Shown piece after piece: positions 1 to 6,319 of a DNA stretch of 7,428 nucleotides. The notes beneath the pieces were generated by a model. It was not told the origin of the DNA, did no database searches, and saw only the letters and a program-made list of their open reading frames with translations. Position numbers and translations under genes: made by a program. Position 1 is the first letter of the stretch, and each line of letters starts with the position of its first letter. The stretch spans positions 1 through 7,428 of the forward strand of contig JAGCOI010000135.1 in assembly GCA_017645485.1 (NCBI GenBank), written 5' to 3'. The DNA comes from Alphaproteobacteria bacterium. GTDB taxonomy: Bacteria; Pseudomonadota; Alphaproteobacteria; RF32; CAG-239.

Positions 1-2274
1 TCTGCCATGAAGTCTGGATATTTCAGGAACCATGCAGCTTGCATATTTGTCTTTTGCATATTGAACAATACCGTCATCAATAATCGCTCTCTTGCATTCA
101 TCTTCGCTCAAACCTTCTGCCGTAGCTTCATCTATAATACGATAATTTCCCGTCGGTGTTTCTATAAACAAGCCGCCATTTTCATCAATCAAAATATCTT
201 GATGTCTTGTCCCGTTACGAGCAAGTTCCGTTAAATCATAAAAAGAACGAAATCTAACGTTACTCATAATCTTATCGTATTCTTCCTGGTCAATGCCCAT
301 ATCTTCATTCCAACGTGACGGAAACACTTGTGTCTGACCGGTTTCTGCATCAACACCCGTTGCATATTCCGAAACAATGGCATATGTTTTGGCATCAATG
401 ATTTTATCTTCCAACATTTCATCAAGCCTTGTTTGATCCACAAACTGAGATACAAACTGATTGTCCATGTTCATATACGCACGGTCAAGAGATTGTGGAT
501 CAAAATTAGCAATAAGACCGTTGTTGATATTACTCTTCATCAAGTCATAGCGCCACTTTTCAATACCCAAATTTTTGTTCCACTCAGACGGGAAAGGTTC
601 AGACTGAATATCCTGAGGCACAATATCTTCGGTATCCACACCGCCGGCCCGAAGAGGTCCTTTGCCGTTAAATGCATCAGAACTATCCGCCGTCAAACTG
701 TCGCTACCGCCTCTGTTATACGGATAATCCGTTGCCCATTTCGGATTGCCTTCAAGCTTCACGGCTTCAACAGTTTGAACAGCTTCAATACTTGTGCCGT
801 CGCTTAACGAACCTTTATCAAACCAACCCGAAACCGTTTCTTTGATAGAATCAAAATTACGGACAAAAGCTTGAATACCTTGCGTTAAAGCACCTGCGGC
901 AAGACCGATACCGAGCCCTTTAAGTGCACTCTTAAATTCTTTCTTGGCGTTTTCATCTTTCTTGTTTTTCAAAACATTCACGCCCGTATAACCTGCTTCG
1001 GTTGCCTGTGTCATATTGGCAACGCCTAATCTTGTCAAAGAAAAAACTCTTTTGCAGTCATCCAACGATTGGAAAGCTGCCGCATGCTTTGCAAGCAAGC
1101 CGAATGACAAAACAGAAACAGCTGACGTAATAATGGCTTTTCTTTTATATTTTTCATCACCTTTCTGACCGGTTTCTTTATCGCCCATCAATTTCACACG
1201 GGCATCATGCCAACGTTGCTTAAACGATAACGGTTGCATGCCTTTCTCTTCGCTTTCGATTTTGGCTTTTTGCGTTTCATTTAAAATAGGCATAATCCAA
1301 GAACTTGCCGCCATATAAGCGCCGTAAGCTACCAAAGCTATAGTGCCGTAACCAGATAAAGTCAACGCAATCGTTGCAGCCGCATTGGTCGCAATCTGAT
1401 ATTTATTTTCTCTGAATGTTTGAAAAAGTCTTTTGTATTTACCGCCCGATACTTTATCGGCTTTACCCTCCAAATTTTGTTTTCTGACGGCAACTCTGAC
1501 GGCAACTTCGTTTAACTTTTTGCGCGACTCGCCATCCATTGTTCTGGCTTTTTCTTTCAGTTGCGTCTGATAAGCTTGCGCCTGATCTGCCGTGTCCATC
1601 ACCGAAACCAAAACAACATCTTCCGAAACCTTCAGCTTTCCGTCTGTCTTTTCGATATCTTTAAGTGCCGAGCGAAATGTATTCGATAATTTCTGAATAT
1701 ATGTCAGCTGCTCCTGGCTTCCGAGTTCAAGTTCTTTGCCTTCCGGTTTTACAACGGCTGAAGCCATTGTTACCTGAGCCATATTGGCAAAAAATCTGTC
1801 ATTTGTGGCTTCTCTGAATACTTCTTTTTTCTCTTCATGCGACAATTTATGATAGTTCTCACTGCCGAGCAAGGTCATTGATGTCTCAAGCTTGCTCTTT
1901 TGGAACAACAAATTCAAATAATCCGTCGTTTGCTTTTGAGATAAAGCAACCTCTTTACCCGTTTTTTCGTCTGTGGCATAAATTTCAATGCGCGAGGCAA
2001 CTTCATCCATATACTTTCTTCTTACCCCGAAATTACTTGCATAGTAATCATTTGAAAATTCCTGCAAATCTTTGGCATTATCCATATACACCGAAGCATC
2101 ATCACAGACCATGGCATGTTTTCTGCGATAGTCTTCTTCTCTTTCAGCCAACTCCTTTAATGCCGGATGATTCGGCGCAACGGATTCCAAATATCTCTTG
2201 GCCTCTGCAAAACGCGGATGTAAAAAATCCTGTAAAATAAGCACAGCATCATCTATTGTCAGTTCTTTTGACAT
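1..2274 (-). CDS. Large unrecognised protein with central hydrophobic segments (N-terminal 758 codons; C-terminus beyond left edge)
   Basis: I read this frame codon by codon from the ATG at 2274 to position 1 without meeting a stop, so at least 758 residues are present and the C-terminus lies outside the window. A GGGAGA ribosome-binding site at 2284-2289 (minus strand) supports the start. There is no signal peptide; the protein begins MSKELTIDDAVLILQDFL. Residues 1-295 are highly charged and look mostly helical. Residues about 296-332 are hydrophobic and alanine-rich (possible membrane hairpin), about 379-398 form a second hydrophobic stretch, and about 450-470 a weak glycine/alanine-rich third. 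Residues about 475-555 are polar and Ser/Gly/Asp-rich. After that, a motif FPSxWNxxxGI occurs twice, at 561 and 651. I recognise no catalytic motif or family. It is transcribed away from queA with its own likely promoter. A cytoplasmic or membrane-attached structural protein, or a secreted effector, are guesses only. That it is a real gene is nearly certain; its function is unknown. Confidence 0.9.
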   Translation of the reverse strand, partial: MSKELTIDDAVLILQDFLHPRFAEAKRYLESVAPNHPALKELAEREEDYRRKHAMVCDDASVYMDNAKDLQEFSNDYYASNFGVRRKYMDEVASRIEIYATDEKTGKEVALSQKQTTDYLNLLFQKSKLETSMTLLGSENYHKLSHEEKKEVFREATNDRFFANMAQVTMASAVVKPEGKELELGSQEQLTYIQKLSNTFRSALKDIEKTDGKLKVSEDVVLVSVMDTADQAQAYQTQLKEKARTMDGESRKKLNEVAVRVAVRKQNLEGKADKVSGGKYKRLFQTFRENKYQIATNAAATIALTLSGYGTIALVAYGAYMAASSWIMPILNETQKAKIESEEKGMQPLSFKQRWHDARVKLMGDKETGQKGDEKYKRKAIITSAVSVLSFGLLAKHAAAFQSLDDCKRVFSLTRLGVANMTQATEAGYTGVNVLKNKKDENAKKEFKSALKGLGIGLAAGALTQGIQAFVRNFDSIKETVSGWFDKGSLSDGTSIEAVQTVEAVKLEGNPKWATDYPYNRGGSDSLTADSSDAFNGKGPLRAGGVDTEDIVPQDIQSEPFPSEWNKNLGIEKWRYDLMKSNINNGLIANFDPQSLDRAYMNMDNQFVSQFVDQTRLDEMLEDKIIDAKTYAIVSEYATGVDAETGQTQVFPSRWNEDMGIDQEEYDKIMSNVRFRSFYDLTELARNGTRHQDILIDENGGLFIETPTGNYRIIDEATAEGLSEDECKRAIIDDGIVQYAKDKYASCMVPEISRLHGR
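256..594 (-). repeat. Duplicated protein motif FPSxWNxxxGIxxxxYDxxxSN inside the large unrecognised gene
   Basis: Copy 1 lies at 526-594 (residues 561-583) and reads FPSEWNKNLGI, then YDLMKSNI. Copy 2 lies at 256-324 (residues 651-673) and reads FPSRWNEDMGI, then YDKIMSNV. The copies are exactly 90 residues apart. Each is preceded by a similar GVD(T/A)E stretch, starting at residues 545 and 640, with a 5-residue length difference before the motif. This suggests an internal tandem duplication of a domain of about 90 residues. The nucleotide copies have diverged, so the duplication is old. More copies may lie beyond the left edge. Confidence 0.7.
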
Positions 2275-2317
2275 CTCTTTAAATCTCCCAAAAAAAGTGT
2301 TATCAAAATTTGAACAC

Positions 2318-2346
2318 AATATACACCATTTTTTGGGTTATTGCAA
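2318..2346 (-). promoter_or_regulatory. Putative sigma70-type promoter of the large unrecognised gene
   Basis: On the minus strand, a -35-like TTGCAA (2346-2341) is followed after exactly 17 bp by a -10-like TATATT (2323-2318). Transcription would start near 2310, giving a leader of about 36 nt that carries the GGGAGA ribosome-binding site. This is a prediction from consensus similarity alone. The surrounding AT-rich sequence makes chance matches fairly likely. Confidence 0.5.
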
Positions 2347-2436
2347 GAACTTTTTTTGACAAAATCATCTGCCAACGACAAAACCTTCTGCCGCATACGA
2401 ATCTCCGTATATTCGCTGCCACACATGAACTTTTGC

Positions 2437-2465
2437 TTGCTTTATAAAAAATAATTGATTATAAG
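2437..2465 (+). promoter_or_regulatory. Putative sigma70-type promoter of queA
   Basis: TTGCTT (2437-2442) and TATAAG (2460-2465) are separated by 17 bp. They would start transcription near 2472, about 27 nt before the queA ATG. The promoter faces away from the one at 2318-2346, so the 224-bp gap is a divergent control region. I saw no aptamer-like structure such as a preQ1 riboswitch, and the leader implied by this promoter is too short to hold one. Confidence 0.45.
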
Positions 2466-2498
2466 AGCACGCAATATAACATTTTGTTTGGAAAAAAA

Positions 2499-3581
2499 AT
2501 GCGCGTTGATATTTTTGATTTTGATTTAGACAGAGAGTTGATTGCCAAAGAACCCGCAAGGCCGCGCGATTCGTCGCGTCTTTTAGATTTATCGGACGGC
2601 CGAAATATCATCGACCGCCATTTTTACGATTTGCCGGATATTTTACAAAAAGGCGATTTACTTGTCTTTAACGACACAAAAGTTATTCCTGCCCGCCTGT
2701 ACGGTACCAAGGGCGAAGCATTTGTCGAAGTCACGCTTTATCATCCGCAAAGCGCGCTTGTTTGGCACAGCTTTATAAAAAATGCCAAACGCTTAAAACC
2801 GCAAGACATCATCACTTTTTACACATCAGATATTACCTGCGGCGAATCGACTTTTAAGGCTAAAGTCCTCGAAAAAAACGATGAAGACGGTGTTTTGATA
2901 GAATTTTTATGTCCCGTCAACGATTTAAGTTCTTTTTTGCAAACATACGGTGCCATGCCGCTTCCGCCGTATATCAAGCGAGAAAAACCCGTTAAAGGCT
3001 TATGGTCACCTTATAACGATAAAGAAGATTATCAAACGGTCTATGCCAAAAACGAAGGTGCCGTCGCCGCACCGACCGCCGGTCTTCATTTTACCGATAA
3101 CGTTTTCAAAAAACTCGAAGAAAAAGGCATTGAAAAAGTGTTTTTAACGTTGCATGTCGGTGCCGGCACATTTCTGCCCGTTAAAACGGACGATACGAAA
3201 GATCATAAAATGCATGCCGAATTCGGCATTATTCCGGAAGATACGGCGAATAAAATCAATACAGCCAAAGCGCAGGGGCGCCGCATTATCGCCGTCGGCA
3301 CAACTTCCTTAAGGCTGCTTGAAAGCGCGGCCGATGACAAAGGCCTGCTTCACCCGTTCTGCGGTGAAACCGATATTTTTATCACACCCGGATATAAATT
3401 TAAGATTATCGATATGATTATCACAAATTTTCACCTGCCGAAATCAACTCTTTTTATGCTCATTTGCGCGATTGCCGGCACAGAAACCATGAAAAAAGCA
3501 TATGCACACGCCATTAAACAAAAATATCGTTTTTATTCGTACGGCGACAGTTCTATTTTAAAGTGCGTCAACAAAATTTAA
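2499..3581 (+). CDS. queA: S-adenosylmethionine:tRNA ribosyltransferase-isomerase QueA
   Basis: QueA transfers and isomerises the ribosyl moiety of S-adenosylmethionine onto preQ1 at the wobble position of GUN-anticodon tRNAs, making epoxyqueuosine. It is a cytosolic enzyme. The 360-residue product has the usual family length and conserved blocks in order: FDFDL near the N-terminus (6-10), FNDTKVIPARLYG (57-69), MPLPPYIKRE (153-162), YQTVYAKNEGAVAAPTAGLH (178-197), LHVGAGTFLPVK (218-229), IIAVGTTSLRLLES (263-276), TNFHLPKSTLFM (309-320) and YRFYSYGD (343-350). I chose ATG 2499 because the family begins MRVxDFDFDL and a GGA lies 6 nt upstream; an in-frame TTG at 2484 would add five residues. 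In many bacteria queA is followed by tgt, but here a GGDEF-like membrane gene follows 51 bp downstream, probably in the same transcript. Confidence 0.97.
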   Translation: MRVDIFDFDLDRELIAKEPARPRDSSRLLDLSDGRNIIDRHFYDLPDILQKGDLLVFNDTKVIPARLYGTKGEAFVEVTLYHPQSALVWHSFIKNAKRLKPQDIITFYTSDITCGESTFKAKVLEKNDEDGVLIEFLCPVNDLSSFLQTYGAMPLPPYIKREKPVKGLWSPYNDKEDYQTVYAKNEGAVAAPTAGLHFTDNVFKKLEEKGIEKVFLTLHVGAGTFLPVKTDDTKDHKMHAEFGIIPEDTANKINTAKAQGRRIIAVGTTSLRLLESAADDKGLLHPFCGETDIFITPGYKFKIIDMIITNFHLPKSTLFMLICAIAGTETMKKAYAHAIKQKYRFYSYGDSSILKCVNKI

Positions 3582-3629
3582 ACCTTTACGAGCTAAACTC
3601 AAAAAACGATTGTATAACAACAAAGGTTT
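3580..3629 (+). repeat. 8-bp inverted repeat between the queA stop codon and the ribosome-binding site of the next gene
   Basis: AAACCTTT (3580-3587) overlaps the last two bases of the queA TAA. Its exact reverse complement AAAGGTTT (3622-3629) contains the AAAGG ribosome-binding site of the gene at 3633. The intervening loop is 34 nt. In a shared transcript the stem would mask that site until a ribosome terminating on queA opened it, so it could couple translation of the two genes. A repeat this short with this spacing is expected by chance several times in a window of this size. Only its placement makes it notable. Confidence 0.3.
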
Positions 3630-3632
3630 GAT

Positions 3633-4823
3633 ATGGGATTTTTGCTTAATTTGCTTTCTTGCGTCAAAGATTCATATATGCCGGCATTCATTGTTTTGTT
3701 TGCCGCTTTTTGTTGTATTATGAACATTCCGGCGCCCGATGCCCCTCTAACACCGCTCAGCATCACATTGTTATGCGTTTGTTTTGTTAATTTCATATTT
3801 TTGTTTTTTGTTAAAGACATCAAAAACATTTTTTTTACATTACTCATTTTAACTCTTTATATCATTGAAGCCAAACTTTTTACCGCATCGGTCAGTTTAC
3901 TGACCTTAAAATCCGTTTACGGCTGGATTATTCTGGCCATGCCGTTAAATTTATTTTTCATTTCAATGATTGATCGAAATGAGAATAAAACCTTTAATCT
4001 GCTGTGCTTTTTTTTGGTCGAAGCCGCCCTTTTGGAAAACCTCTACTTATCCGGCTTCGGAACGTTGCCCTTTTATTTTAATTTTATCAGTGCCGCTTTA
4101 TGGATACTTGTTTTTTTATACATTCTTACCACAATCAGTCTTTATCCTTCCGTTAAAAACAATGCTTTTTTCTTTGCCTCAATTCTTATCTTTTTTGCAC
4201 TGTTTCAAGCCGATGACAGCCACAGTTTTCTTGTCTGCTTATTGGCGGCATGCACATTAAATTTTGTTGCCAATATTGCGGCTGCCGTATATGCTTATTT
4301 TCGAGATGAAGTTACCGGTGTGTATTCTTTTAATTCTTTTCCGGCACTTGATCCTAAAAAATTACCGCCGAAATATACCATTGCTTTTTTCTGTATCGAC
4401 AATTACTCAAAAATATTAAAAGTTTTCAAAAAAAATCTGACCGATAAGCTCACAAAAATGATCTTAAAGCGCATGCTTACCATACAACCGAACGCTGTTA
4501 TATACCGCCTCAAACCCGATGAATTTTGCTTTATATTTTTTGAGCAAGACATTCATCAAACCTTTGATATGGTTGAAGAAATGCGTCGTCTCATTGCCGG
4601 CACCGAATTTGTTTTAACCAAGAAAAAAATCTTAAAATTAACGGTTACCCCCGTCGTATCCGAAAAACATCGAAACGATGCCAATGCCGCCGCCGTTTTG
4701 GAACGTATGCATCAAAACTTTGACAGACGTTATAAATTTACACAGAATATCACGTTTTGCGATGAAATCGAACAAGCCAAAAAGAATAAACGCGGCTCAA
4801 ATCGTTTTGCGATGTCTAAATGA
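3633..4823 (+). CDS. Multi-pass membrane protein with a degenerate GGDEF domain
   Basis: The first 223 of 396 residues are strongly hydrophobic and probably form about seven membrane helices (approximately 15-33, 42-60, 66-85, 95-112, 145-170, 178-195, 198-222; a further one near 121-140 is possible). A cytoplasmic GGDEF-like domain follows (about 224-375). Its landmarks are DEVTGVYSFNSF (225-236, matching the DxLTGLxNR start), FFCIDNYSKI (252-261, matching DIDxFKxIN), YRLKPDEF (291-298, at the GGDEF site) and a ...RMHQNFDRRY... helix near 358-367. Two residues expected for diguanylate cyclase activity are missing: the first metal-binding Asp is Cys254 and the two glycines are Lys-Pro. No RxxD inhibitory site is visible. 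It therefore probably does not make cyclic di-GMP and may act as a sensor, a nucleotide binder or a scaffold. ATG 3633 has AAAGG 6 nt upstream. The last 27 bp overlap the end of lgt on the other strand. Confidence 0.85.
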   Translation: MGFLLNLLSCVKDSYMPAFIVLFAAFCCIMNIPAPDAPLTPLSITLLCVCFVNFIFLFFVKDIKNIFFTLLILTLYIIEAKLFTASVSLLTLKSVYGWIILAMPLNLFFISMIDRNENKTFNLLCFFLVEAALLENLYLSGFGTLPFYFNFISAALWILVFLYILTTISLYPSVKNNAFFFASILIFFALFQADDSHSFLVCLLAACTLNFVANIAAAVYAYFRDEVTGVYSFNSFPALDPKKLPPKYTIAFFCIDNYSKILKVFKKNLTDKLTKMILKRMLTIQPNAVIYRLKPDEFCFIFFEQDIHQTFDMVEEMRRLIAGTEFVLTKKKILKLTVTPVVSEKHRNDANAAAVLERMHQNFDRRYKFTQNITFCDEIEQAKKNKRGSNRFAMSK

Positions 4824-5597
4824 AAGCCAAATCAGACCGACACCGACAAACAATATCGGCAAAGATAAAATTTGCCCCATCGTCACGTTTTTGAATATAA
4901 ATCCGAGTTGAGCATCAGGCTCTCTGAAAAATTCTATACAGATGCGACAAACGGCATAAAAACATAAAAATACGCCGGATATCAAACCTTTTTTTTCACG
5001 CACACAGGCATATTGCCATAAAATTCGTAAAACAACAAACAACACAATCCCTTCAAAGGCGGCCTCATACAATTGTGACGGATGTCTCGGCAAATAACCG
5101 CCGTTCGGAAATCTCACCGCCCAAGGCATATCAGTTACTCTGCCCCATAATTCATCATTAACAAAATTGGCAAGCCTGCCCAAAAACAGACCGAACGGTG
5201 TATAAACAGCCGCCAAATCAGACAATCCCAAAAACGGATAATGCATTTTACGCGCGCTGTAAAACAATGCCGCAATCACACCGATAAGCCCTCCATGAAA
5301 CGACATACCGCCGTGCCATAAAGCAAAAATCTCAAGCGGATGATTAACAAACATCTCAAAATTGTAAAACAATACATAAAAAATACGCCCGCCCAATATA
5401 ATACCGAGCGTAACATTAAACATCATGTCATCTAAACTTTTTTTGTTTATCGGTAAGCTGAATTTTTTTATATCACGATACATAAAAAACCATGCAAACA
5501 CAATACCTGCCAAATATGCAAGCGAATACCATCTGATATCAAAACCGCCTATATTAAACAAAACCGGCGATATATTCGGATAAGCCAATCCGACCAT
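4797..5597 (-). CDS. lgt: Phosphatidylglycerol--prolipoprotein diacylglyceryl transferase Lgt
   Basis: Lgt is an inner-membrane enzyme that moves diacylglycerol from phosphatidylglycerol to the lipobox cysteine of prolipoproteins, the first step of lipoprotein maturation. The 266-residue product is of normal length and multi-pass. Family signatures in order are WHGGMSFHGGLIG (94-106, holding the conserved His), GRLANFVNDELWGR (140-153, with the conserved Arg, Asn and Glu), RHPSQLYEA (171-179) and EFFREPD (222-228). ATG 5597 has AAGAGG (minus strand, 5605-5610) 7 nt upstream. The gene diverges from the YbjN gene across a 228-bp AT-rich gap. It converges on the GGDEF-like gene, overlapping it by 27 bp, and stops at TGA (4797-4799). 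All key residues I know for the family are present, so the enzyme should be active. Confidence 0.97.
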   Translation of the reverse strand: MVGLAYPNISPVLFNIGGFDIRWYSLAYLAGIVFAWFFMYRDIKKFSLPINKKSLDDMMFNVTLGIILGGRIFYVLFYNFEMFVNHPLEIFALWHGGMSFHGGLIGVIAALFYSARKMHYPFLGLSDLAAVYTPFGLFLGRLANFVNDELWGRVTDMPWAVRFPNGGYLPRHPSQLYEAAFEGIVLFVVLRILWQYACVREKKGLISGVFLCFYAVCRICIEFFREPDAQLGFIFKNVTMGQILSLPILFVGVGLIWLSFRHRKTI

Positions 5598-5632
5598 TTA
5601 TTTGCCTCTTTTCAAAATCTTTATTGTTTAAA

Positions 5633-5638
5633 AGTATA
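5633..5638 (-). promoter_or_regulatory. Possible -10 element for lgt
   Basis: TATACT on the minus strand (5638-5633) matches the TATAAT consensus at five of six positions and lies 36 nt upstream of the lgt start. No good -35 sits at the right distance. An alternative pair further upstream (TGAACA, 17 bp, GATATT) matches four of six at each box. The region is too AT-rich to decide between them. Confidence 0.25.
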
Positions 5639-5762
5639 TTAAAAAGCTTACAAATATCCACATTAAAAACAAAAATGTTCACTGTCTTTTTTTTAAGTAA
5701 TTGTTTTTATTACATAAAATATTTTTCATAAAAAATTTTATTGCACAACTTTATTAATCGTA

Positions 5763-5791
5763 TTGTATCTTTGAAAGACGCTTTATATTCT
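5763..5791 (+). promoter_or_regulatory. Possible promoter of the YbjN-family gene
   Basis: TTGTAT (5763-5768), a 17-bp spacer and TATTCT (5786-5791) would start transcription near 5798, giving a leader of about 28 nt. The alternative TTGCAC (5741-5746) with TTGTAT as the -10 at 16 bp is weaker. The proposed spacer contains one arm of the 10-bp inverted repeat at 5771-5780. Confidence 0.35.
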
Positions 5792-5860
5792 ATGCTTCGT
5801 AAAACACAACTACCGCGGAAAATTTATGCTTGCAGCAAATCGACCATATACGTCTTTCAA
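5771..5860. repeat. 10-bp perfect inverted repeat flanking the YbjN gene start
   Basis: TTGAAAGACG (5771-5780) is the exact reverse complement of CGTCTTTCAA (5851-5860), with 70 bp between the arms. The left arm falls in the candidate promoter spacer and the right arm at codons 9-12 of the YbjN gene. The arms could be two half-operators about 80 bp apart or, if transcription starts further upstream, the stem of a long hairpin enclosing the ribosome-binding site. About one such repeat within 100 bp is expected by chance in 7.4 kb, so a function is only a possibility. Confidence 0.3.
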
Positions 5861-6317
5861 TCCGATAGATACCGTTCAAACCTTTTTTGACGGCAGATCC
5901 GTTGAATTTGAACGCCGCAATTTAAATGAAATCGTCGCGGAAGTTCAGGGCAAATGGCAGAATATGCTTCTCTTTTTTGCTTGGGAAGAGCGTTTAAAAT
6001 GTCTGCAAATATCCTGTTTTATTAACATTCAAAACAAAATCTGCGACACATCACGTATTTTTGAATTGCTTGCACTCATTAATGCGGATTTGTGGCTCGG
6101 CCATTTTTCATATTGGACCGAACATCAAACGCCTGTTTTTAAGCATACGGTTATTGTTGACTTCAACGATACCTGTTTTGAACAAAAAATGTCTCAAATC
6201 ATTGATATTGCCATCAACGAATGCGAGCGTATGTACCCCGTATTTCAAGCCGTTATGGCGCAAAATATCGAACCCAAACAGGTACTGCTTTCCTTATCGG
6301 GCAGCATTTTGCAATAA
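5826..6317 (+). CDS. YbjN-domain protein (putative sensory transduction regulator family)
   Basis: This is a small soluble protein of 163 residues with no signal peptide or membrane segment. It fits the YbjN family as I know it from alphaproteobacteria: FNPIDTV near the N-terminus (11-17), a LLFFAWEERLKCLQISC strand region (48-64), RIFELLALINADLWLGHF (77-94), PVFKH (103-107) and ECERMYPVFQ (132-141). Members have a fold resembling type III secretion chaperones. E. coli YbjN is linked to regulation of motility and stress, but the biochemical role is not established. The C-terminal WGGK-like stretch I expect in relatives is replaced here by AQNIEP (145-150). ATG 5826 has GGAA (5817-5820) 5 nt upstream. 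The stop codon is 2 bp from the stop of the convergent ABC transporter gene. Family assignment is strong; the function is unknown. Confidence 0.88.
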   Translation: MLAANRPYTSFNPIDTVQTFFDGRSVEFERRNLNEIVAEVQGKWQNMLLFFAWEERLKCLQISCFINIQNKICDTSRIFELLALINADLWLGHFSYWTEHQTPVFKHTVIVDFNDTCFEQKMSQIIDIAINECERMYPVFQAVMAQNIEPKQVLLSLSGSILQ

Positions 6318-6319
6318 AT

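Noticed and set aside
328..807. Plus-strand open frame of 159 codons opposite the large gene
   Set aside because: It is antisense to the well-supported minus-strand frame, has no convincing ribosome-binding site and encodes a composition typical of a shadow frame. The same holds for 7-234 and 1878-2240.
2395..2415. Short overlapping inverted repeats (ATACG/CGTAT and CGAAT/ATTCG) in the divergent promoter region
   Set aside because: Five-base arms in AT-rich DNA are expected by chance, and neither sits symmetrically on a promoter element.
2484..2498. TTG start for queA five codons upstream
   Set aside because: The family begins MRVxDFDFDL, matching ATG 2499, and there is no better ribosome-binding site before the TTG.
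3613..3618. TATAAC as a -10 box for the GGDEF-like gene
   Set aside because: No -35 lies at the right distance, and transcription would begin on or beyond the ribosome-binding site.
4837..4861. Imperfect CCGACA/TATCGG stem downstream of the GGDEF-like gene
   Set aside because: It has a mismatch and no T-run, and is explained by codons of lgt.
5697..5713. Possible hairpin GTAAT/ATTAC near T-rich tracts
   Set aside because: The stem is five AT-rich base pairs and no T-run follows it correctly, so it does not qualify as an intrinsic terminator.
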